NCBI RefSeq assembly: GCF_001279775.1
Contig: NZ_LGDG01000009.1
Location: 1 to 25,256 of the forward strand
DNA length: 25,256 nt
Source: Streptomyces sp. MMG1533
GTDB taxonomy: Bacteria; Actinomycetota; Actinomycetes; Streptomycetales; Streptomycetaceae
Direction of reading: 5' to 3'
Positions 8,167 through 15,913 of this stretch are shown one piece after another. Numbering within the stretch: the stretch's first letter is position 1; every line of letters starts with the position of its first letter. Both the position numbers and the translations under genes were made by a program. Below the pieces are notes generated by a model, which saw nothing but the letters and a program-made list of their open reading frames with translations, searched no databases and was not told where the DNA came from.

Positions 8167-10227
8167 CTACGGGAAGGTGAGCTTCCAGCTGTTGATGTGG
8201 CCGGTGTCCAGGGCCGCGTTGTCCTGAACCCTCAACTGCCAGGTCCCGTTGGCGACTTCGGAGGAGGCGTTCACCGTGTACGTGGTGCTGATGTTGTCCG
8301 CGCTGCCCCCGGTGCCGTACGCCTTGAGGGTGTACGCCGTGCCGTCGGGGGCGACCAGCTGGACCTGGAGGTCACCGATGTAGGTGTGGACGATGTCGAC
8401 CGCCACCGCGAGGTTCGACGGCGCGTTGCCCGTCCGCCCGGACACCGTGATCGACGAGGTGACCGCCGCCCCGTTGTCCGGAATCGATACGTCGGTCGCG
8501 TTCTCGAAGGAGGTGCCGCCACCGCCACCGCCGCCACCGTCGGAGCGGGCGCCGACCGCGACGCCCGCCCAGGCGTCCTGCACCGCCTTGTACTCGGCGC
8601 TCGTCGTGCCGTACAGCTCACCTGCCGCGGCGAGGCTGCCGGTGCGGGCCGCCGCGTAGTTGGTGGTCGAGGTGAACTTGGTGGTCAGCGCGCGGAACCA
8701 GATCTTCTCCGCCTTGTCCCGGCCGATGCCGGTGACCGCGAGGCCGTCCGCGGTGGGCGAGTTGTAGCTGACGCCGTTGATGGTCTTGGCGCCGCTGCCC
8801 TCGCTCAGCAGGTAGAAGAAGTGGTTCGCGGGGCCCGAGGAGTAGTGCACGTCGATCGAGCCGATGCCGGAGTACCAGCTGTCCTTGGACGAGCCGTCCT
8901 GGCTCGGCCGGTCCATGTAGCGCAGCGGGGTGCCGTCGCCGTTGATGTCGATCTCCTCGCCGATGAGGTAGTCACCGACGTCGGAGGAGTTGTTGGCGTA
9001 GAACTCGACGGTCGACCCGAAGATGTCGGAGGTCGCCTCGTTCAGGCCGCCGGACTCGCCGCTGTAGTTGAGCCCCGCCGTGTTGGAGGTGAGCCCGTGG
9101 GTCATCTCGTGCGCGGCCACGTCGATCGACGTCAGCGGGTTGGTGTTGCCCGAGCCGTCGCCGTACGTCATGCAGAAGCAGCTGTCGGACCAGAAGGCGT
9201 TGACGTAGTTGCTGCCGTAGTGGACCCGGGAGTAGGCGCCCACACCGTCGCCTCGGATGCCGCTGCGGCCGTGCACGTTCTTGTAGTAGTCCCAGGTCAG
9301 CGCGGCCCCGTAGTGCGCGTCCGCCGCCGCCGACTCCAGGTTCGACGGGCTGCCGTTGCCCCAGATGTCGTCCGAGCCGGAGAACAGCGTGCCGGTGCCG
9401 GAGGTGCCGCGGTTGAGGTTGTACGTCTTGTGGCCGCCGCGGGTGCCGTCCGTGAGGTTGTACGTCGTCCCGGACTGCGTGGTGCCGAGGGTGACCGTGC
9501 CGCTGTACACCGTGTTGCCGGTGCCGGTCTCGATGGCCTCCCACTCGTACAGCTTCTCGCCGGTCGCCGCGTCGGTGACGACGTGCAGCTCCTGCGGGGT
9601 GCCGTCGTGCTGGAAGCCGCCGACGACCGTCTCGTACGCCAGGGCCGGCTTGCCTTCGGCCGCCCAGATCACCTTGCGCGGGGCGCGGTTGACGTCGGGG
9701 CTCTTGGCGTCCTCGGCCTTGGCCGCGGCGAGCGCCTGCGTCTCGGCCTTGGCCGCGGACAGCTTGGCCGTGGTGGTCGCCGGCTTGATGGCGGCTCGGG
9801 TGGCCTTGACGACGGCCTCGGTCGCGTCCGCCTTCGTGCTCTCCACGACGAGGTCGCCACCGAGGACGGGCAGACCGTCGTAGGTGCGCTCGTAGCGGGT
9901 GTGGACCGTGCCGTTGCCGTCCTTGAGGACGTCACGGACGACCAGCTTCTCCTTGGCGCCCAGGCCCAGTTCCTCGGCGGTCTCCGCCTTGCCGGCGTCG
10001 GCCTCGCGGATGAGCGCGGCGCGCTGGGCGGGGGTCAGCTTGACCGACTCCGCGCCCGGTATGACCTTGCCCGCGGCCGACGGTGCCTTCGCCGGGGCTG
10101 CGGTGGCGGCGCCCGACTGGACGGCCGCGGCGATCAGGGCGGACACGCCGACGAGGGCCACTGCGGCGGCCCTGCGCGGGGTGATGGTGCGGGTGTGGGA
10201 GGTGCGTCTGTGGGAGGACCTTCTCAA
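8167..10227 (-). CDS. Secreted M4 zinc metalloprotease with C-terminal P/homoB domain
   Basis: This 686-residue preproenzyme is a paralogue of the neighbouring metalloprotease, with the same order: signal peptide (about 1-45), FTP/PepSY propeptide (about 65-225) and M4 domain. HEMTH is at 373-377 (His373, Glu374, His377), the third ligand is Glu397 and the catalytic His is 461. A poly-Gly linker (about 563-571) joins a P-domain (about 573-686) with the typical blocks VDIVHTYIGDLQVQLVAPDG and NGTWQLRVQDNAALDTGHINSW. P-domains in convertases and metalloproteases usually aid folding, stability or substrate binding. The TTG start at 10227 has AAGGAG 6 nt upstream; GTG at 10230 or 10245 are alternatives. 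The poly-Gly linker and the P-domain are the main differences from the paralogue. Confidence 0.95.
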   Translation of the reverse strand: MRRSSHRRTSHTRTITPRRAAAVALVGVSALIAAAVQSGAATAAPAKAPSAAGKVIPGAESVKLTPAQRAALIREADAGKAETAEELGLGAKEKLVVRDVLKDGNGTVHTRYERTYDGLPVLGGDLVVESTKADATEAVVKATRAAIKPATTTAKLSAAKAETQALAAAKAEDAKSPDVNRAPRKVIWAAEGKPALAYETVVGGFQHDGTPQELHVVTDAATGEKLYEWEAIETGTGNTVYSGTVTLGTTQSGTTYNLTDGTRGGHKTYNLNRGTSGTGTLFSGSDDIWGNGSPSNLESAAADAHYGAALTWDYYKNVHGRSGIRGDGVGAYSRVHYGSNYVNAFWSDSCFCMTYGDGSGNTNPLTSIDVAAHEMTHGLTSNTAGLNYSGESGGLNEATSDIFGSTVEFYANNSSDVGDYLIGEEIDINGDGTPLRYMDRPSQDGSSKDSWYSGIGSIDVHYSSGPANHFFYLLSEGSGAKTINGVSYNSPTADGLAVTGIGRDKAEKIWFRALTTKFTSTTNYAAARTGSLAAAGELYGTTSAEYKAVQDAWAGVAVGARSDGGGGGGGGTSFENATDVSIPDNGAAVTSSITVSGRTGNAPSNLAVAVDIVHTYIGDLQVQLVAPDGTAYTLKAYGTGGSADNISTTYTVNASSEVANGTWQLRVQDNAALDTGHINSWKLTFP

Positions 10228-10334
10228 CACTGACTCCTTCTGCACGGCCGCGGGTCGCGCGGCCAGGGAAGACCGGTCGGCGGGTGGGCCGTCCGGGCAG
10301 AACAGGGCGGTGCGCGGAACCTCGTGCGGGAGCC

Positions 10335-10350
10335 GGGGCCTTGCGGCCCC
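10335..10350 (-). terminator. Possible terminator/leader hairpin between the ABC genes and the M4 protease
   Basis: GGGGCC-TTGC-GGCCCC is a 6-bp GC stem with a 4-nt loop, 158 nt past the last ABC stop codon. It lacks a T-tract. It could end the ABC transcript or lie in the protease leader. Confidence 0.3.
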
Positions 10351-10482
10351 AGGCCGCGCACACAGCGGTGCAACATGTGGGGTTGCTGTGAAGCGGCCGT
10401 GGGAAGAGTCGCAGGAGATGGCGGTTTCTGTCAGGAGCGCGTCAGAAAGTTGGCTGGAAATCGTTCGTTGTCCGGTTGTTCG

Positions 10483-10500
10483 TGTTCGCTATACGGAACA
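10483..10500. promoter_or_regulatory. Operator-like dyad TGTTCGCTATACGGAACA
   Basis: This is an 18-bp near-palindrome: TGTTC and GAACA arms, an inner TA/TA match and two central mismatches on each side. It lies just past the ABC stop codon and about 256 bp upstream of the M4 protease start. Its shape resembles operators of one-domain HTH regulators such as the IclR family. I cannot name the binder. Confidence 0.3.
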
Positions 10501-10507
10501 GTCGTCC

Positions 10508-12280
10508 CTAGCCGGACTGCGGCCGGTCCCCGTGCCACGACCCCCACAACGCCGCGTACGCCCCGTCCGCCGCCACCAGTTCGTCATGCGTGCCGAGTTC
10601 GGTCAGCAGGCCGTCCTCCATCACCGCCACGCGGTCCGCGTCGTGGGCGGTGTGCAGGCGGTGGGCGATGGCGATGACGGTGCGGCCTTCGAGTACGGCG
10701 GCCAGGGCGCGCTCGGTGTGGCGGGCGGTGGTCGGGTCGAGCAGGGCCGTGGCCTCGTCGAGGATCAGGGTGTGCGGGTCCGCCAGGACGACGCGGGCGA
10801 GGGCGAGTTGCTGGGCCTGGGAGCCGTCCGTACGGCAACCCCTCTCGCCCAGGGTCGTGTCGAGGCCGTCGGGCAGCTCGCGTACCCACGTGCCCGCCCC
10901 GACCGCGTCCAGCGCGGACCACAAGTCGTCGTCCACAGCCCCGGGTTCGGCGATCAGGAGGTTGTCGCGGACCGTGCCGAGGAAGACGTGGTGTTCCTGG
11001 GTGACCAGGACGACCTGGCGGCGCAGCTGCTCGGGGCCGAGTCCGACGACGGGCACCCCGCCGACGGTCACCGTGCCGGTGCCGGGCGCGTCCACGCCCG
11101 CCAGCAGCCGGCTCAGGGTGGTCTTGCCGGCACCGGAGGGACCGACGACCGCGAGCCGTTCACCGGGGCGCACGGTCAGATCGACGCCGCGCAGCACCTC
11201 GCCGCCCCGGTCGTAGGCGTAGCGCACGCCGGTCACCTCGATCAGGTCGTCCGCCGGGACGGGGGCGTCGGCCGCGTCGGCCCGCGGGGCCCGGGCCAGC
11301 CCCTCCACGCGGGCGAACGAGGCGCTGCTGCTCTGCAGTTGCTCCACGCGGACCAGGATCTGGTCGAGGGGCTCGCTCATCTGCCGCAGATACAGTGCCG
11401 CCGCCACCACCGCGCCCAGGCTCATCGCACCGTCGGCGTGCAGCATCCCGCCGATCACCAGCACCCCGGCCACGGGGATCAGGTACGACACCTCCACCAC
11501 CGGGAAGAACACCGTGCGCAGGTAGAGGGTGTGGAAGCGGGTGCGCCGGGACGTCTCCAGGACCTCCCGGCTCGCCCTGATCCGCCGCTCCTCCAGGCGG
11601 AGCGCCTCGACCGTGCGCGCGCCCGACGCGGTCGCCGCGACGATCTCGGCGACCTCGGAGACGGCCGCGCCCTCGGCGAGATAGCCGGCGCGCGCCCGGC
11701 GCAGATACCACCGCAGGGCGAACCAGATCGGCGTGAGGCCCAGCACGCCGACCGCACCGAGCAGCGGGTCGATCACGAACACCGCCACCAGCGCGAACAG
11801 GAACTGCACGCCGTTGATGAGCAGTTCGGGCCCGGCGTCACGCAGTGTGGTGCCGACGGTGGCCACGTCGGCCGTACCGCGGGCGGTCAGATCGCCGGTG
11901 CCGGCCCGCTCCACCACCGACGCGGGCAGCGCCAGCGTCCGGTCGACGAACTCCTCGCGCACCCGGGCCAGGGTCCGCTCCCCGAACCGGTGCCCGACGT
12001 ACCGCGCCCAGCGCGCCAGCAGCAACTCCGCCACCGCGCACACCAGGAGGGCCAGCGCCAGCCGGTCCACGGCCGACACCCCGCCCCCGTCGCGTACGTC
12101 GTCGATGATCCGCCCGAGCAGCCACGGCCCGGCGAGCCCCGCGACGGCGGCCAGCCCGTTCAGCGCGAGTGTCGCCGTGAAGGCCCGGCCGTCGGCCCTC
12201 ACCAGTCGCACGGAGGCCCGCCGCACGTCGGCGGGTTCGGCGACGGGTAACTGCCCGGAAGAGCTCGTCGAGCCGGTCAC
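10508..12280 (-). CDS. ABC exporter half-transporter, heterodimer subunit with intact Walker A/B but degenerate signature
   Basis: This is a 590-residue TMD-NBD fusion of the ABC multidrug/peptide exporter class, in the cytoplasmic membrane. Six hydrophobic membrane segments fit within about 35-300. The NBD has Walker A GPSGAGKTT (Lys386), Q-loop Gln428, Walker B LILDEAT (Asp508, Glu509) and switch His540 (IAHRL). The signature that should read LSGGQ is TDGSQ (484-488). With its partner's LSGGQ it can form one normal ATP site. The GTG start (12280) overlaps the partner's stop by 4 bp (GTGA), implying translational coupling. Codon 11 is TTA (12248-12250), so full translation probably needs the bldA tRNA. 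It is last of four ABC genes on this strand. The substrate is unknown. Confidence 0.93.
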   Translation of the reverse strand: MTGSTSSSGQLPVAEPADVRRASVRLVRADGRAFTATLALNGLAAVAGLAGPWLLGRIIDDVRDGGGVSAVDRLALALLVCAVAELLLARWARYVGHRFGERTLARVREEFVDRTLALPASVVERAGTGDLTARGTADVATVGTTLRDAGPELLINGVQFLFALVAVFVIDPLLGAVGVLGLTPIWFALRWYLRRARAGYLAEGAAVSEVAEIVAATASGARTVEALRLEERRIRASREVLETSRRTRFHTLYLRTVFFPVVEVSYLIPVAGVLVIGGMLHADGAMSLGAVVAAALYLRQMSEPLDQILVRVEQLQSSSASFARVEGLARAPRADAADAPVPADDLIEVTGVRYAYDRGGEVLRGVDLTVRPGERLAVVGPSGAGKTTLSRLLAGVDAPGTGTVTVGGVPVVGLGPEQLRRQVVLVTQEHHVFLGTVRDNLLIAEPGAVDDDLWSALDAVGAGTWVRELPDGLDTTLGERGCRTDGSQAQQLALARVVLADPHTLILDEATALLDPTTARHTERALAAVLEGRTVIAIAHRLHTAHDADRVAVMEDGLLTELGTHDELVAADGAYAALWGSWHGDRPQSG

Positions 12281-14025
12281 CGTACGGCCTCCTCGGCGTC
12301 TGTGACGTCTGGGGTGTCCGCGACGTCTGGGGTGTCCGCGAGGTCCGCGTCCCGCGCCACCAGTGCCCGGTATCCCGGCTCCCTGTCCAGCAGTTCGCGG
12401 TGGCTGCCGGTGGCGGCGACCTTGCCGTCGACCAGGTGGAGCACGGTGTCCGCGCGGTCCAGCACGAGCGGGGAGGTGGTGGTGACGACCGTTGTACGGC
12501 CCTCGCGCGCGGCCCGCAGCCGCTCGGCCACCCGTGCCTCGGTGTGGGCGTCGAGCGCCGAGGTGGGTTCGACGGCGAGCAGCACCTCGGGGTCGGCGAG
12601 CAGCGCCCGCACCAGCCGCACGCGCTGGCGCTGGCCGCCGGAGAGGTTGCGGCCCTGCGCGTCGATCGCCGAGTCGAGCCCGTCCGGCAGGCCCTGCACG
12701 ATGTCGTCGGCGACGGCCGTGTGCACGGCCCGCCCGACGCTCTCCTCGTCCCCGCCGCCGACCAGTTCGCGCAGGGTGCCCGCGAACAGGTCGGCCTCGT
12801 GGTCGGCGACCAGGATCCGCTGCCTGACCTGCGCCAGCGCGATCTCGTCGAGCGGCACCCCGCCCCAGGTCGCCGCCGACGGGGCGTACCGGCCGAGGCG
12901 GTCGAGCACGGCCGCGGTGTCGGCGGGGCGCGCGCCGGCCAGCGCGGTCAGCCGCCCCGGCAGCACCCGTACGCCCGACGCGGGGTCGTGCAGCACCGAG
13001 GGCTCCGCGGGCCCGTCCCGGATGCCGGTGTCCGCCATCGGCTCCAGGCGCAGGAACCGTACGACCCGCCGGGCCGCCACCAGACCGCGGCTGATCTGGT
13101 AGCCGCACTCCACCCAGAACGCCACCGGCCCCACCAGGACCGCCACATAGCCGTAGACCGACACCAACTCGCCGACGGTGATGGCGCCTTGGGCGGCGAG
13201 CCGGGCCGCCAGCCAGGTCACGACGACCATGAACAGCGTCGGCAGTCCCACCCCGAGCGCCTGCACCCAGCTGGTCACCGCCCCTACCCGGTAGCCCTGC
13301 GACCGCAGCCGCTGCGAGTCCCGGTGGAAGGCGTCGGCGAACAGCCCTTTGCCACCGAGGCCGTTGAGGACCCGCAGCCCGCCCGCGAGGTCGGCGATCC
13401 GGGCGGTCAGCACGCCCTGCCGTTCCCGGTACTCCGTCTCGGTGCCCTGAAGGCGGGCGAGCAGCGGCCCGACGAGCAGGATGATCACCGGTATCCCGAG
13501 AAGCACCACCACGGCGATGAGCGTCGAGACCGACAGCAGCAGCCCGGCGACCGTCAGATAGGCGACGACCGCGCCGACCCCGGGCCCGACGACGGTCAGG
13601 GACTGGCTGATCGTCTGCACGTCGCCCACACCGATCGTGACGACCTCGCCGGCACCCGCCCGCCGCGACAGCGCGGCGCCCAGCCGGACCGCCTGCCCGA
13701 CGACGACCTTGACCGTGCGGAAATTGGCGTCCATCCGCACCCGGGTCATCGTGCGGTGCCGCATGATGCTCAGCCAGGCGTTGAACGACCCCACGACGAA
13801 CAGCGCGACGCTCCAGCCGGCCAGCGCGCCCATGTTTCCCGGCTCCAGGCCGTCGTCGATCGCCCGGGCCATCAGATACGGCGTGGCCGCGAGCAGCACC
13901 ATCCAGGTACTGCCCAACAGCGCCCCGGCGGCGGACCGGCCCGGCTGGCACCGCACCAGCCACCACAGATACCGGCCGCCGCTGCGACAGTCGGGCGTGC
14001 CGGGATCCTCGTACGCGTCGATCAT
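12277..14025 (-). CDS. ABC exporter half-transporter with a stripped (ATPase-dead) NBD
   Basis: This is a 582-residue TMD-NBD protein, with membrane segments in about 32-310. The NBD keeps a perfect LSGGQRQR (461-468) and the D-loop SALD (489-492) but has lost the rest. The Walker A position reads GARPADTA (364-371) with no lysine. The A-loop region before it is shortened. The Q-loop Gln is Asp (VADHE, about 408). The Walker B Asp is Val (LLAVEP, 483-487). The switch His is Thr517. It can only supply a signature motif to its partner (10508-12280). The C-terminal tail carries a duplicated DTPDVA unit from an 18-bp tandem repeat. ATG start; the gap from the preceding ABC stop is 13 bp, and the stop overlaps the next start. 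The reading frame is intact, so it is not a pseudogene by length. Confidence 0.9.
   Translation of the reverse strand: MIDAYEDPGTPDCRSGGRYLWWLVRCQPGRSAAGALLGSTWMVLLAATPYLMARAIDDGLEPGNMGALAGWSVALFVVGSFNAWLSIMRHRTMTRVRMDANFRTVKVVVGQAVRLGAALSRRAGAGEVVTIGVGDVQTISQSLTVVGPGVGAVVAYLTVAGLLLSVSTLIAVVVLLGIPVIILLVGPLLARLQGTETEYRERQGVLTARIADLAGGLRVLNGLGGKGLFADAFHRDSQRLRSQGYRVGAVTSWVQALGVGLPTLFMVVVTWLAARLAAQGAITVGELVSVYGYVAVLVGPVAFWVECGYQISRGLVAARRVVRFLRLEPMADTGIRDGPAEPSVLHDPASGVRVLPGRLTALAGARPADTAAVLDRLGRYAPSAATWGGVPLDEIALAQVRQRILVADHEADLFAGTLRELVGGGDEESVGRAVHTAVADDIVQGLPDGLDSAIDAQGRNLSGGQRQRVRLVRALLADPEVLLAVEPTSALDAHTEARVAERLRAAREGRTTVVTTTSPLVLDRADTVLHLVDGKVAATGSHRELLDREPGYRALVARDADLADTPDVADTPDVTDAEEAVR
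12304..12339. repeat. 18-bp tandem repeat (two copies) inside the ABC gene tail
   Basis: GACGTCTGGGGTGTCCGC is present twice, head to tail and exactly. A decayed third copy (GAGGTCCGC) follows. On the minus strand it encodes the repeated ADTPDV acidic tail of the 582-residue ABC protein. Confidence 0.95.
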
Positions 14026-14038
14026 CTCTCCCCGCTTC

Positions 14039-15913
14039 TCACGCCAGACTGTCCCGCCAGGCCCTGTGCAGATCGGCGAACCGGCCCGTGCCCGCGACGA
14101 GTTCGTCCGGGCTGCCGTCCTCGACGATCCGCCCGTGCTCCATGACCAGCACCCGGTCCGCGATCTCCACGGTCGACAGCCGGTGCGCGATGACCACGGC
14201 CGTACGCCCCTTCAGTACCGTCGCCATCGCGCGCTGGACGGCCCGCTCGCCCGGGATGTCGAGCGAGCTGGTCGCCTCGTCGAGGATCAGCACGGCCGGG
14301 TCGGCGAGCAACGCCCTGGCGAAGGCCACGAGTTGGCGCTGTCCGGCGGAGATACGGCCGCCCCGCTTGCGTACGTCCGTGTCGTAGCCGTCGGGCAGCG
14401 CGGTGACGAAGTCGTGCGCGCCGATCGCCTTCGCGGCCTCCTCGATCTCCTCGCGGGTGGCGTCCGGCCGCCCGATGGCGATGTTCTCGGCGACCGTGCC
14501 GGAGAACAGGAACGCCTCCTGCGTCACCATCACCACCCCGCGCCGCAGTTCGGGCACGGCGAGGTCGCGCAGGTCGACGCCGTCCAGCGACACCCGGCCG
14601 TCGGAGGGGTCGTAGAAGCGGGCGAGCAGCTTGGCCAGGGTCGACTTGCCCGCGCCGGTCGAGCCGACGACCGCGACCGTCTGCCCGGCCGGCAGCGTCA
14701 GGTCGAAGCGGGGCAGCACCTCGCCGCCGGTGCGGTAGGCGAAGCGCACCCCGTCGAAGACGACCTCGCGGCCGGGGTGTTCGGACTCGAGAGGCGGGAG
14801 CTGCTGGGGCGCCCGCGGCTCGGGCACGGACGGCGTCTGGGCGAGCAGCCCGGCGATCTTCTCCAGGGAGGCCGCCGCCGACTGGTAGGAGTTCAGGAAC
14901 ATCCCCAGCCGGTCGATGGGGTCGTACAGCCGCCGCAGATACAGCACCGCGGCCGCCAGCACACCCAGCTCCAGCGAGCCGTCCGCCACCCGGTGCGCGC
15001 CCCACAGCACGATCACCGCGACCGACGTGTTGGCGACCAGCCGGGAACCGACCACATAACGGGCCATCTCGAGCAGCGCGTCGCCGTTGGTCCGCTCGTG
15101 CCGGGTGTTCAGCACTCCGAAGTCGGCGTCGTTGACCGCCTCGCGGCGGAACGCGCGCACCGGACGGATGCCGTTCATCGTCTCGACGAACTTCACGATC
15201 ACGGCCGCGATGGCCGTCGACCGCGCCCGGTACACCCGCCCCGCACGCCGCCGGTAGAGCCGTATGAGCAGATAGAGCGGCACGAACGACGCCACCGCCA
15301 CCGCGCCGAGCCCCAGGTCGAGCCAGAGCAGCAGCGCCGAGATGTAGGCGAAGGACAGGACGATGCCGACCAGTTCCTGCAGGCCCTCGTTGAGCAGCTC
15401 GCGCAGCGACTCCACGTCCGTGGTGGAGCGGGAGATGAGCCGGCCCGAGGTGTAACGCTCGTGGAAGTCGACGCTCAGCGCCTGCGCGTGGCGGAAGATG
15501 CGGCCGCGCAGGTCGAGCAGCACGTCCTGGTTGACGCGGGCGGCGGCGACGACGAACGCGGACTGCAGGGCGCCGGAGGCGAGCGCGCACAGCAGATAGC
15601 CGACGCCGACCGCGACGAGGGGGCCGTTGTCGTGGTCGCGGAACGCGGGGACGGCGCTGTCGATGGCGTACGCCACCAGCAGCGGGCCCGCCTGGGTTGC
15701 CGCCTGCTGGAGCAGCAGCAGGAGCGTCGTGACGGCGACGCGGGCCTTCATCGGGGCGAGCAGGGAGCGCAGGAGGGCGGCGGTGGCGCCCGGGGGGGTG
15801 GGCAGGACGTCGCGGTCGAACGCGTCGTCCTGCCGGGCGGTTTCCTCGGCCGGTTGCTCTCTGCCCGGCTGCTCCTTGTCCCGTGCGGTGGTCGTGGGCG
15901 CCTGCACGGTCAT
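14039..15913 (-). CDS. ABC exporter half-transporter (catalytic Glu present, ISAGQ signature)
   Basis: This is a 624-residue TMD-NBD fusion. A hydrophilic leader (about 1-45) precedes six membrane segments (about 58-330). NBD motifs are Walker A GSTGAGKST (Lys423), Q-loop Gln465 (VTQEAFLFSG), signature ISAGQ (521-525; Gly to Ala), Walker B LILDEATSSLD (Asp545, Glu546) and switch His577. It pairs naturally with the 596-residue subunit encoded upstream, whose stop it overlaps by 4 bp (ATGA at 15910-15913). In that pair this subunit supplies the Walker A/B of the competent site. Transport substrate cannot be read from sequence; drugs, lipids or peptides are all possible for this class. Confidence 0.94.
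   Translation of the reverse strand: MTVQAPTTTARDKEQPGREQPAEETARQDDAFDRDVLPTPPGATAALLRSLLAPMKARVAVTTLLLLLQQAATQAGPLLVAYAIDSAVPAFRDHDNGPLVAVGVGYLLCALASGALQSAFVVAAARVNQDVLLDLRGRIFRHAQALSVDFHERYTSGRLISRSTTDVESLRELLNEGLQELVGIVLSFAYISALLLWLDLGLGAVAVASFVPLYLLIRLYRRRAGRVYRARSTAIAAVIVKFVETMNGIRPVRAFRREAVNDADFGVLNTRHERTNGDALLEMARYVVGSRLVANTSVAVIVLWGAHRVADGSLELGVLAAAVLYLRRLYDPIDRLGMFLNSYQSAAASLEKIAGLLAQTPSVPEPRAPQQLPPLESEHPGREVVFDGVRFAYRTGGEVLPRFDLTLPAGQTVAVVGSTGAGKSTLAKLLARFYDPSDGRVSLDGVDLRDLAVPELRRGVVMVTQEAFLFSGTVAENIAIGRPDATREEIEEAAKAIGAHDFVTALPDGYDTDVRKRGGRISAGQRQLVAFARALLADPAVLILDEATSSLDIPGERAVQRAMATVLKGRTAVVIAHRLSTVEIADRVLVMEHGRIVEDGSPDELVAGTGRFADLHRAWRDSLA

Noticed and set aside
12277..14025. 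Stripped ABC gene as a pseudogene
   Set aside because: The frame is full length, codon use is normal, LSGGQ is perfect, and it is coupled to its partner by a 4-bp overlap. Loss of motifs matches complementary changes in the partner.
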